A stretch of 11,462 bases of DNA from Sulfitobacter sp. Its GTDB lineage: Bacteria > Pseudomonadota > Alphaproteobacteria > Rhodobacterales > Rhodobacteraceae. The DNA lies in the NCBI GenBank assembly GCA_024636395.1, contig JAGXHD010000029.1:1-11462 (forward strand), given 5' to 3'. Shown here piece by piece: positions 1 to 5,960 of this stretch. The position numbers were made by a program, and so were the translations under genes. Numbering within the stretch: the stretch's first letter is position 1; each line of letters opens with the position of its first letter. Below the pieces are notes generated by a model. The model was not told the origin of the DNA and made no database searches. It was given only the letters and a program-made list of their open reading frames with translations.

Positions 1-19
1 AGATGTGTATAAGAGACAG
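1..19 (+). other. Tn5/Nextera mosaic-end adapter (sequencing artefact)
   Basis: The first 19 bases read AGATGTGTATAAGAGACAG, which is exactly the hyperactive Tn5 mosaic end used in Nextera tagmentation libraries. It sits at the very end of the window and interrupts a reading frame that is otherwise well conserved, so it is untrimmed adapter rather than a natural transposon end. Read through on the minus strand it would add the false residues LSLIHI to the truncated TldE/PmbA protein. Genomic sequence should be counted from base 20. Confidence 0.96.
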
Positions 20-370
20 GTTCAGTTCGAGCGCATCCACGTCCCAACTTGAGGCGAGTTGGTCCACGTCGGCGAGGCCTGCATAGGGATTCTCCGGCGC
101 TTCGCGGGCCATCGCCACAGCGCGCTCCGCCATTTCAGACAGCGTTCGCGCGGAGATATCGGAGGCGGACACGATCGCGGTGCGCCGACCGATGAACACG
201 CGCATCCCGATATCCGTCGCTTCCTGGCGCTGCGCTTCTTCCAGCGTGCCGGTCCGCACGTCCACGGACACCGATGTGCCGCGCACGGCCATGACGTCGG
301 CGGCATCTGCGCCTGCGGTCTTTGCAGCGTCCAGCATCTGGGCGGCCAGCGCATCAAGGGCTTGTGTCAT
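20..370 (-). CDS. pmbA: TldD/PmbA family protein (TldE/PmbA), N-terminal part, cut by contig end
   Basis: The minus-strand frame from ATG at 370 encodes 117 residues beginning MTQALDALAAQMLDAAKTAG and continuing through an N-terminal domain typical of TldE/PmbA (DVMAVRG, then SVDVRTGTLEEAQRQE at about residues 35-50, then GMRVFIGRRTAIVSASD at about 55-71). In this family TldE pairs with the metalloprotease TldD. The TldD/TldE complex degrades or matures small peptides such as microcin B17 and some RiPP precursors, and was first described as a modulator of gyrase inhibitors. The metal-binding motif belongs to TldD, not to this partner. AGGAG at 377-381 lies 6 nt before the ATG at 370; a second in-frame ATG at 373 is only 3 nt from it, so 370 is preferred. 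The gene runs off the left edge with about three quarters missing. The family is clear; the TldE rather than TldD assignment rests on the N-terminal pattern only. Confidence 0.88.
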
Positions 371-441
371 CATACTCTCCTGATCAAGGCTTAGAGGTAG
401 CGGCGCAGGGCAATCCCCGCAAGGGCGCGCCCCAAAAAGAA

Positions 442-468
442 AAAGCGGCCCACGATTGGGGCCGCTTT
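442..468 (-). terminator. Rho-independent terminator after the DUF2125 gene
   Basis: A perfect 10-bp inverted repeat (442-451 with 459-468, AAAGCGGCCC / GGGCCGCTTT) encloses a 7-nt loop. On the minus strand the stem is followed by a T-rich run, CTTTTTCTTTTT (complement of 434-445). It begins 24 nt after the stop codon of the DUF2125 gene and before the TldE/PmbA start, so it should end transcription of the first gene and separate it from the second. On the plus strand the stem is not followed by a long T run, so its polarity is mainly minus. Confidence 0.9.
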
Positions 469-492
469 CATCGTGAATTAATGCGGGTGCGC

Positions 493-2019
493 CTATTTAA
501 TCCGCTGCCCGTTGGCGAAGATGCCTCCGGCTTCCGTAAATTCGATCCTTGATTTCAAGGTATCGGGCGCATCGCCGGGCACGGCAAAGACACCCATCAT
601 CATCCGCGCACCCATCACTTGTTCGACCGGGAGCAGACCCATCGCCACGAGCTTATCCAGCAGGGCATTCGCTCCGGCAAGGTCGATTGTGATGGTGCCC
701 ACGGGCTTCGGAAAACCGGGCAGAGTCACTTTGTCGGTATTGTCGAACGTCACATCGCCCGCCGCTTCGAGCTTTGCGCCAACGGCATCGACTGTCAGGC
801 GATCAATGCGCAGCGCCTCGACTTCGGCTGGATAGGCGCCTTGCGCTGCGGAGTTTTGCAGCGACTGCGTATCGAGCGGATCAGACAGCAGCGTGGCCTT
901 CCCGCTCAGATCCAGCGCGACGGCGGCGGGATCCCTCGGCAGTTGGCCTGTGGGATCAAACATGGCCCAGATGATATCAGACATGGTGAAATCGGTCATA
1001 TTGAACGCGAGGTTGAAATCCTGCGGTTCGTCGGACTTCACGACTGGTGTGCGCAGGTTAAAGCCAGACTGCTCCATTTCCGCGAACAGTGGGAAAGGCA
1101 GCCCGGCAAGCTGCGCGCCAATCTGGACTTGTTGCGCATCGACGCCGTAGCGCAGGCCGCCGGGGCCCATCGCTACAGCCACGGTCGAGCTTGCAGAGCC
1201 GGTCTTGATTTTGGATACCCCGTCGATGGACGTGATCTCGACCTGCGTTTCCGCGCCCTGTGTCCCAAACGTGCCGTCAACGGCAAAACCGGCAGCCAGA
1301 AGGGGCGCCATGTCCTGCGTCTGGGGGACGCCAGCAAGAGGCAGACTGCTGGTGCCTGCAAATGTCACGGCCTGAAGTGTGGATTGGACGCTCAGCGCTT
1401 CAACGTTTTCTGGCTGGCTGAACATCAGATCATAGGTGACATTGCCCGTCTGAATGGATTGATCATAGGTGCGATTCTCGCCTACGAGGACACTGGTTTG
1501 CGAGGCGATGTCATTCCCGGTGAGCCCGAAACGTGCGGTATCTGCGTCCATCACTGCACCGTCGACCAGTAGGGAGGTCAGCGTGAGCGCGAAGGTATCT
1601 GCCGCATAATCATAGGTCATGGCTTTCGGATCGCCCCGGGCGATCATCTTTTGCCCGGTCTGCGCGTATTCGAGCGCGATCTGCGTGGCGGGGGAAAAAT
1701 CGTCCGCCGCAAGATCGACAGTGAGGGGCAGCTGTGCTGGCATCACGATGTCCACGCTTCCGTCGCCGTTCTCGACAAACTCAAGCGCACCGATGCGCAG
1801 GACCATGGCGCGCGGGCCATCCATCTCGAGGGTGATGTCGCGCAACGCAAGCGTACCGCCATCGCTGGACTGCGTCGCCTGAACGTCATACCCCAACCCC
1901 TCCAGATATGCGCGCCAATCGTCCCAGACCTGCGCCGGAGTCAGATCAGCGTGGGCTGTGGTCGCCATCAGCGACAGGCCCAGGGCGGTCGCGGCCATAA
2001 ATCGGCGGGCTGGTTTCAT
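493..2019 (-). CDS. DUF2125 domain-containing exported protein
   Basis: This encodes a 508-residue protein that resembles the DUF2125 family found in Rhodobacterales and relatives. Its biochemical function is unknown to me. The N-terminus MKPARRFMAATALGLSLMAT is a Sec signal peptide (basic n-region, hydrophobic core) with an AHA site at residues 22-24, so the mature protein probably starts at D25 (DLTPAQVWDDWRAYLEGLGY) in the periplasm. There are no later membrane segments; the rest is rich in alternating polar and hydrophobic beta-type segments. The start is placed at ATG 2019 because GAGGA lies 7 nt upstream and the signal peptide begins there. A TTG 33 nt further upstream would add an acidic extension before the signal peptide and is rejected. 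The gene ends with TAG at 493-495 and is followed by a strong terminator, so it looks monocistronic. It is divergent from the SDR gene. Confidence 0.85.
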   Translation of the reverse strand: MKPARRFMAATALGLSLMATTAHADLTPAQVWDDWRAYLEGLGYDVQATQSSDGGTLALRDITLEMDGPRAMVLRIGALEFVENGDGSVDIVMPAQLPLTVDLAADDFSPATQIALEYAQTGQKMIARGDPKAMTYDYAADTFALTLTSLLVDGAVMDADTARFGLTGNDIASQTSVLVGENRTYDQSIQTGNVTYDLMFSQPENVEALSVQSTLQAVTFAGTSSLPLAGVPQTQDMAPLLAAGFAVDGTFGTQGAETQVEITSIDGVSKIKTGSASSTVAVAMGPGGLRYGVDAQQVQIGAQLAGLPFPLFAEMEQSGFNLRTPVVKSDEPQDFNLAFNMTDFTMSDIIWAMFDPTGQLPRDPAAVALDLSGKATLLSDPLDTQSLQNSAAQGAYPAEVEALRIDRLTVDAVGAKLEAAGDVTFDNTDKVTLPGFPKPVGTITIDLAGANALLDKLVAMGLLPVEQVMGARMMMGVFAVPGDAPDTLKSRIEFTEAGGIFANGQRIK

Positions 2020-2115
2020 GTAGGTGTCCTCGTCATCCAAAGGTTCGCGCAAAAGTCGGTCAATCCGTCTGGCGGGTCAAGGGGCGTGAAAGCTGCGCCC
2101 GGCGTTCCGGTGCAG

Positions 2116-2144
2116 GTGCGGGCTGGCCCCTGTGCCATCCGCAC
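2116..2144. other. Hairpin / dyad in the DUF2125-SDR divergent intergenic region
   Basis: GTGCGG (2116-2121) pairs with CCGCAC (2139-2144), and inside it TGGC (2124-2127) pairs with GCCA (2134-2137), leaving a 6-nt loop and a small 2/1 internal loop. No T-run follows on either strand, so it is not a standard terminator. It lies between two divergent genes, where a regulator operator or 5' leader structure could sit. No function can be assigned. Confidence 0.45.
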
Positions 2145-2198
2145 GCTACCCTTGAGCCTGACATAGGGTGAAAGCCTGCAATATCACGGAGAATACAA

Positions 2199-2948
2199 AT
2201 GGATATGACCTCGAAAACAGTAATGATCACGGGCGCAAGCCGTGGCATCGGAGCTGAAACTGCGCGGGTTTTTGCCAATGCCGGCGCGAATGTGGTTTTG
2301 CTTGCGCGCTCGCAGGACGATATTGCCGCCCTCGCAGGCGAGATCGGGGAGCGTGCGATTGCGATCCCGTGCAATGTGGCGCGGTATTCGGAGATGTCGT
2401 CGGCGGTGGCCACGGCGGTGCAGGTGTTCGGCGGGTTGGACGTGTTGGTGAACAATGCCGGTGTGGTAGATCCCATCAGCCATCTGGGCGATGCCGATCC
2501 CGATGGTTGGGGCCAGCTGATCGACATCAACGTAAAGGGCGTGTTCAACGGCATTCATGCGGCCCTGCCTGCGCTTAAGGCGGGGGGTGGCGGCTCTGTC
2601 CTCACGATCAGTTCGGGTGCTGCGCATAATGCCATCGAGGCCTGGAGCGCCTATTGTGCCTCCAAGGCGGCGGTCAACATGCTCAACCGGTCTCTGCATC
2701 TGGAGGAAGCTGCAAACGGCATCCGCGCCATCGGCCTGTCACCCGGTACGGTGGCCACGCAAATGCAGCGGACGATCAAGGCATCGGGCATCAATCCCGT
2801 GAGCCAGCTTGACTGGGATACACATATCCCCGCCGATTGGCCTGCCAAGTGTTTGCTCTGGATGTGTAGTGCAGAGGCGGACGAATACTGCGGCGAGGAA
2901 ATCTCGCTGCGCGAAGAAACCATCCGCTGTGCCGTGGGCCTGATATGA
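2199..2948 (+). CDS. SDR family NAD(P)-dependent oxidoreductase
   Basis: This is a 249-residue classical short-chain dehydrogenase/reductase of normal family length. The Rossmann cofactor motif TGASRGIG is at residues 11-18, the NNAG motif at 85-88, and the catalytic set N111, S139, Y152 and K156 (YCASK) is complete, so it should be an active cytosolic NAD(P)(H)-dependent alcohol/ketone oxidoreductase. The substrate is not readable; the neighbour suggests a hydroxyacyl- or oxoacyl-type compound. The ATG at 2199 is supported by GGAGA at 2188-2192, 6 nt upstream. Its TGA (2946-2948) overlaps the ATG of the crotonase-family gene in an ATGA junction, so the two are almost certainly co-translated. 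I could not identify a promoter compatible with this ribosome-binding site. Confidence 0.93.
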   Translation: MDMTSKTVMITGASRGIGAETARVFANAGANVVLLARSQDDIAALAGEIGERAIAIPCNVARYSEMSSAVATAVQVFGGLDVLVNNAGVVDPISHLGDADPDGWGQLIDINVKGVFNGIHAALPALKAGGGGSVLTISSGAAHNAIEAWSAYCASKAAVNMLNRSLHLEEAANGIRAIGLSPGTVATQMQRTIKASGINPVSQLDWDTHIPADWPAKCLLWMCSAEADEYCGEEISLREETIRCAVGLI

Positions 2949-3565
2949 GATCCGGCCTGATCGAGCTGGACCGCAGCGACAGCATCTGGACCGTTACCCT
3001 TAACCGGCCCGATAAGGCGAATGCCCTAACCGCCGATATGCTGAACGATCTGTGCGAGGTCATGGAAAGCGCGGGCGATGCGCGTGCTCTGGTCTTGACC
3101 GGGCGTGGCAAGATATTCAGCGCCGGTGCAGATCTGGATGCGGCGCGGGAAGGGCTCGCCGTGTCTGATTTATGGGAGCGGCTGTCAGGCGCGATCGTAG
3201 CGTTGCCAGGGCTTACGATCGCAGCCCTCAACGGGACGTTGGCCGGTGGCGCCATGGGTATGGCGCTGGCCTGCGATCTGCGCATCGCCGTGCCGGGGGC
3301 AAAATTCTTTTATCCTGTGATGAAGAACGCGTTTCTGCCCCAGCCCAGCGATCCCGCGCGGATGTCGGCCCTCATCGGTCCTGCCCGCACCAAGATGATC
3401 CTGATGGCAGGTCAGAAAATCCCGGCCGACGACGCGCTTGCGTTTGGATTGATCGACCGGATCGTGCCACAGGATGTGCTGATGCAGACGGCTCAGGAGA
3501 TGTGTGCCGACACGCTCGCAGCCCCGGCCGATATCGCAAAGCAGATTAAGGCAATGTGCAGCTAG
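2945..3565 (+). CDS. Enoyl-CoA hydratase/isomerase (crotonase) family protein, short, catalytic Glu residues absent
   Basis: This encodes a 206-residue crotonase-fold protein. Visible family marks are LNRPDKANAL (19-28), the first oxyanion-hole loop FSAGADL (58-64), the second loop NGTLAGGAMG (96-105) and ACDLRIA (109-115). By hand alignment to rat mitochondrial enoyl-CoA hydratase, the two catalytic glutamates (E144 and E164) correspond to G105 and V125, so ordinary hydration of enoyl-CoA is unlikely. The oxyanion hole is kept, so CoA-thioester binding and another reaction (isomerisation, hydrolysis, decarboxylation) remain possible. Crotonases are usually about 255-290 residues; this one lacks roughly 50 residues of C-terminal helices used in trimer packing. 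I see no frameshift that restores them. It overlaps the SDR stop (ATGA) and ends 6 nt before the convergent lipoprotein stop. Confidence 0.88.
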   Translation: MRSGLIELDRSDSIWTVTLNRPDKANALTADMLNDLCEVMESAGDARALVLTGRGKIFSAGADLDAAREGLAVSDLWERLSGAIVALPGLTIAALNGTLAGGAMGMALACDLRIAVPGAKFFYPVMKNAFLPQPSDPARMSALIGPARTKMILMAGQKIPADDALAFGLIDRIVPQDVLMQTAQEMCADTLAAPADIAKQIKAMCS

Positions 3566-3571
3566 GATGCC

Positions 3572-3646
3572 CTATATCAGGGGCACAAACGGAACATCGC
3601 AGGCGGCCAGAAGCAGGAGAGACATGAAAACGAATGCGGTGCGCAT
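3572..3646 (-). CDS. 24-residue predicted lipoprotein
   Basis: A 24-codon frame starts at ATG 3646 and ends at TAG 3572-3574. The protein begins MRTAFVFMSLLLLAAC: a short basic start, a hydrophobic core and the lipobox L13-A14-A15-C16. After signal peptidase II cleavage only nine residues would remain, CDVPFVPLI. AGGA lies about 8 nt upstream (CAGGAAATCCACC before ATG). Asp at position +2 would favour inner-membrane retention under the E. coli Lol rule, although that rule is not firmly transferable. It lies 50 nt after the HNH gene on the same strand. A longer 62-residue frame with the same stop begins further upstream, but it has no comparable start signal and buries the signal peptide internally. 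I do not know a function; tiny lipoproteins of this kind are sometimes entericidin-like, but there is no evidence for that here. Confidence 0.68.
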   Translation of the reverse strand: MRTAFVFMSLLLLAACDVPFVPLI

Positions 3647-3696
3647 GGTGGATTTCCTGTGGATGGTGTGTCGTCTGATCAAGCGATAGCACAGTC

Positions 3697-4014
3697 TTAT
3701 CTCTTCCGCATACCTCCCGGAATTTTCGACAAAAACGCGGGCGGACGCTTGCTGATCCACGCGGCGAATTTGGCGAGCCTGGGATGCGCGCGCAGCGCCT
3801 CCACAGTATTATAGCTCTGCGCCAGCTCAGCCTCCGTCAGGCTGGCATGGATCTCGCGGTGGCAGATGTGGTGCAGCAAAACGGTCGGCCCGCCCTTGCC
3901 GCCTTTCAATTTAGGCACGAGATGGTGCGCGCTCTGCGGCACGCCAGCGGGAATGGGCCTGTCGCAGAGCGGGCAAACCGGAACGGCCGAGTGAGTGTCG
4001 AGAGTGCGCGCCAC
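3697..4014 (-). CDS. HNH endonuclease-like zinc protein
   Basis: This is a 105-residue protein with a compact HNH/treble-clef pattern: CPLC at 14-17, AHHLVPKLKGG at 29-39 and LLHHICHREIH at 46-56. C14, C17, the histidine cluster 48-49, C51, H52 and H56 are candidate metal or catalytic residues. The tail is basic (GGMRKR). HNH proteins of this size act on DNA, but the specific role (repair, restriction, mobile element or domesticated nuclease) cannot be read here. No partner methyltransferase or phage gene is adjacent. The start is GTG at 4014, with a perfect CCTCCT complement (AGGAGG on the minus strand, 4020-4025) 5 nt upstream. The gene is divergent from the flavoprotein gene, with 156 bp between them, and upstream of the tiny lipoprotein gene. 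Confidence 0.85.
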   Translation of the reverse strand: MARTLDTHSAVPVCPLCDRPIPAGVPQSAHHLVPKLKGGKGGPTVLLHHICHREIHASLTEAELAQSYNTVEALRAHPRLAKFAAWISKRPPAFLSKIPGGMRKR

Positions 4015-4170
4015 TTGATCCTCCTGCCCGCCTGCGCCATGAGGGTGGCACGAATGACAGTGGCGGCAAGGGGCTGGTATGATTTTCGATCTCGCAAAGC
4101 GTCCTCAAACACTCGTTGTCCATGTAAATCCGGCGATCTGCGGCCCTTTGCCGGGCTCAGGGGCGGTCGC

Positions 4171-5349
4171 ATGAAACAGACCGTGGTGATCGGTGGCGGA
4201 CCTGCGGGCCTAATGGCCGCGGAAGTCATGGCGCAAGCGGGTGTATCCGTCACCGTATGCGAGGCAAAGCCCTCGGTCGGGCGCAAGTTTTTGATGGCGG
4301 GCAAATCCGGACTAAACCTCACCAAGGTCGAGACCGTGCAAGAGTTTCATGCCGCCTACACGCAGGCTGCGCCCTGGCTCGCTCCGATGCTGGAGGCCTT
4401 CGATGCCGACGCCGTGCAGGAGTGGGCGCGGGGGCTGAAGCAGGAGTTGTTCACCGGCACCACAGGCCGCGTATTCCCTGTTGCGATGAAGGCGTCGCCC
4501 CTGCTGCGTGCGTGGCTGTCGCGGCTCACGTCGCTAGGTGTGACGTTCAACACGCGCTGGCGCTGGACAGGTTGGGACGGCGCGAAGCTGGCGTTCGATA
4601 CGCCGGACGGCCCTCAGAGTCTTGAAAGTGATGCGACAGTTCTTGCGCTGGGTGGGGCCAGTTGGCAACGGCTGGGCTCGGATGGGGCATGGTATTCCAT
4701 TCTATCGGACAAGGGACTGCGGTTGCGCCCCTTTGCGCCCGCCAACGCGGGCTTGTCGGTGGCTTGGTCACCCTACATGAGCAAACATCTGGGATCTGCG
4801 GTCAAAAGCATCGCGCTGACGTCGGGCCCCTACGCCTCGTGTGGGGAGGCGGTGCTGTCGCGCGGTGGTATGGAAGGTGGCGGGATCTATTCGGTGTCGC
4901 GCGGTGTGCGCGAAGGGCATCCGTTGCTCATTGATCTCGCGCCCGATCTAACGGTGAAGGCGCTGGCGCAGAAACTTTCCAAGTCTCGCGGCAAGGCGAC
5001 GCTGACCAACCATATCCGTAAATCGCTCAAGCTCGACGCGGTGAAAATCGCGCTTTTGCAGGAGATGGCGATGCCGCTGCCGCAGGAGCCGGGCGCGCTG
5101 GCGCGGCTGATCAAGGCGCTTCCACTGCGTCATGACGGGCTGCGGCCGATGGACGAGGCGATCTCGACGGCTGGAGGTATCACGGAGGCAGCGCTTGATG
5201 ATGCGCTGATGATCAAGGCTCTGCCAAGCACTTACGCTGTCGGCGAAATGCTCGATTGGGAGGCGCCGACGGGTGGCTATCTGATCACCGGATGCCTTGC
5301 GACAGGTGCGTGGGCGGGCCACCGTGCGGCAGCCAAGCTCAAGGCCTAA
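4171..5349 (+). CDS. TIGR03862 / HI0933-like NAD(P)/FAD-dependent flavoprotein
   Basis: This is a 392-residue flavoprotein of the HI0933/BaiN-like superfamily, most like the TIGR03862 subgroup of proteobacteria. The N-terminal dinucleotide-binding motif is IGGGPAG (7-13), with acidic E31 at the end of the second beta strand for the FAD ribose. The subfamily signature GRKFLMAGKSGLN follows at 37-49. A C-terminal FAD-contact segment, TGGYLITGCLATGAWAG, is at 367-383. It is expected to be a soluble FAD oxidoreductase; the physiological substrate of this subgroup is not established. The reading frame stays open upstream to 3784, but that stretch is antisense to the HNH gene and has no flavoprotein homology. 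The ATG at 4171, with AGGGG upstream and the Rossmann strand starting at residue 4, is therefore the correct start. The TAA (5347-5349) overlaps the stop of the convergent GST gene. Confidence 0.92.
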   Translation: MKQTVVIGGGPAGLMAAEVMAQAGVSVTVCEAKPSVGRKFLMAGKSGLNLTKVETVQEFHAAYTQAAPWLAPMLEAFDADAVQEWARGLKQELFTGTTGRVFPVAMKASPLLRAWLSRLTSLGVTFNTRWRWTGWDGAKLAFDTPDGPQSLESDATVLALGGASWQRLGSDGAWYSILSDKGLRLRPFAPANAGLSVAWSPYMSKHLGSAVKSIALTSGPYASCGEAVLSRGGMEGGGIYSVSRGVREGHPLLIDLAPDLTVKALAQKLSKSRGKATLTNHIRKSLKLDAVKIALLQEMAMPLPQEPGALARLIKALPLRHDGLRPMDEAISTAGGITEAALDDALMIKALPSTYAVGEMLDWEAPTGGYLITGCLATGAWAGHRAAAKLKA

Positions 5350-5939
5350 ACCGTTTCGCGCGCGCGCACGGCCTTGAAGGCATCCCGCTTGCGCAGGCCG
5401 GACGCCCACTCGGCCAGCTGATCGTCGACGGGCGCAAATCCCGCCCCGATGGACCAATTCAGGCAATGCACAGCCAGCAGATCCGGCACCGTGATGGTAT
5501 CTCCCATCAAAAAAGGTCCATCCAGCCGCTCGGTCAGAACCTTGGCGCTGCGCGCGAACTCTGCATTCAGGCTGTCCTTGATCTGGGGCACGCGCTGTTC
5601 TTTGGGAAAGACAAAGCTGTGCTTGGCCGTGGCCCACAGCACGGCATCGAACTCGTCGATCAGCCAGAACAGCATCGCATCCTGACGCGCGCGCGCGGCT
5701 GTGCCTGCAGGTGCTGTGAGCGCGCCATGTTTGTCCGCGAGGTACTGCATGATCGCGACCGAATCTGTTAGCAGCTCGTCACCGTCCAACAGGGCAGGCA
5801 CCTTGCCTGACGGATTGTGCTTGCGCGCCTCCGCTGACTGCGGGGCGGCGGGGATCAGATCATAAGGCTGGCCCAACTCCTCAAGCATCCACATGACGCG
5901 AAAAGCGCGGGTTTTGACACCGCCGATAACTGTATACAT
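5346..5939 (-). CDS. Glutathione S-transferase family protein
   Basis: This encodes a 197-residue two-domain GST. The thioredoxin-like N-terminal domain has the GKVPALL segment with the cis-proline P48, followed by the D59-S60 glutathione gamma-glutamyl contact in TDSVAIMQYLAD. The all-alpha C-terminal domain carries the folding N-cap box T150-V-P-D153 (GDTITVPDLLAVHCLNW). T10 in KTRAFR is the likely position of the catalytic hydroxyl, but this is not certain. Such proteins conjugate or reduce electrophiles with glutathione in the cytosol. ATG 5939 is only 21 nt after the holA stop, so it is probably the last gene of the leuS operon; the upstream GGGAAAG is a modest ribosome-binding site. The TAG (complement of 5346-5348) shares bases with the convergent flavoprotein stop. 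Confidence 0.9.
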   Translation of the reverse strand: MYTVIGGVKTRAFRVMWMLEELGQPYDLIPAAPQSAEARKHNPSGKVPALLDGDELLTDSVAIMQYLADKHGALTAPAGTAARARQDAMLFWLIDEFDAVLWATAKHSFVFPKEQRVPQIKDSLNAEFARSAKVLTERLDGPFLMGDTITVPDLLAVHCLNWSIGAGFAPVDDQLAEWASGLRKRDAFKAVRARETV

Positions 5940-5960
5940 CTCATATCTTTCCCTATTGGC

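Noticed and set aside
1..19. Natural transposon end of a Tn5-like element
   Set aside because: The 19 bases are the engineered mosaic end, which differs from native Tn5 ends, and lie exactly at the contig edge. Library adapter is the better explanation.
423..432. Perfect palindrome GGGCGCGCCC before the TldE/PmbA gene
   Set aside because: It is a 10-bp GC-only palindrome that can occur by chance in DNA of this composition, with no supporting second copy.
619..1572. 317-residue plus-strand open frame
   Set aside because: It is antisense to the DUF2125 gene, with Cys/His/Arg-rich composition typical of shadow frames in GC-rich DNA and no recognisable motif.
2035..2080. Two TTGACC copies, starts 17 bp apart, upstream of the DUF2125 gene as -35 boxes
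   Set aside because: The boxes at -10 spacing (GACTTT or TTGGAT) match the consensus poorly, and the nearer one would start transcription in the ribosome-binding site.
2152..2187. Possible promoter for the SDR gene (CTGACA at 2158-2163 with TATCAC at 2182-2187)
   Set aside because: The spacing is 18 bp, but transcription would start at or after the ribosome-binding site GGAGA (2188-2192), which is not workable.
3911..4123. 70-residue minus-strand frame starting MDNECLRTLCE upstream of the HNH gene
   Set aside because: It overlaps the HNH gene for about half its length in another frame, has no ribosome-binding site, and turns into Arg/Ser-rich shadow sequence. The HNH GTG start has a perfect ribosome-binding site.
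3784..4170. 129-codon in-frame extension upstream of the flavoprotein gene
   Set aside because: It is antisense to the HNH gene, has arginine-rich shadow composition and no flavoprotein features. The Rossmann motif begins right after ATG 4171.
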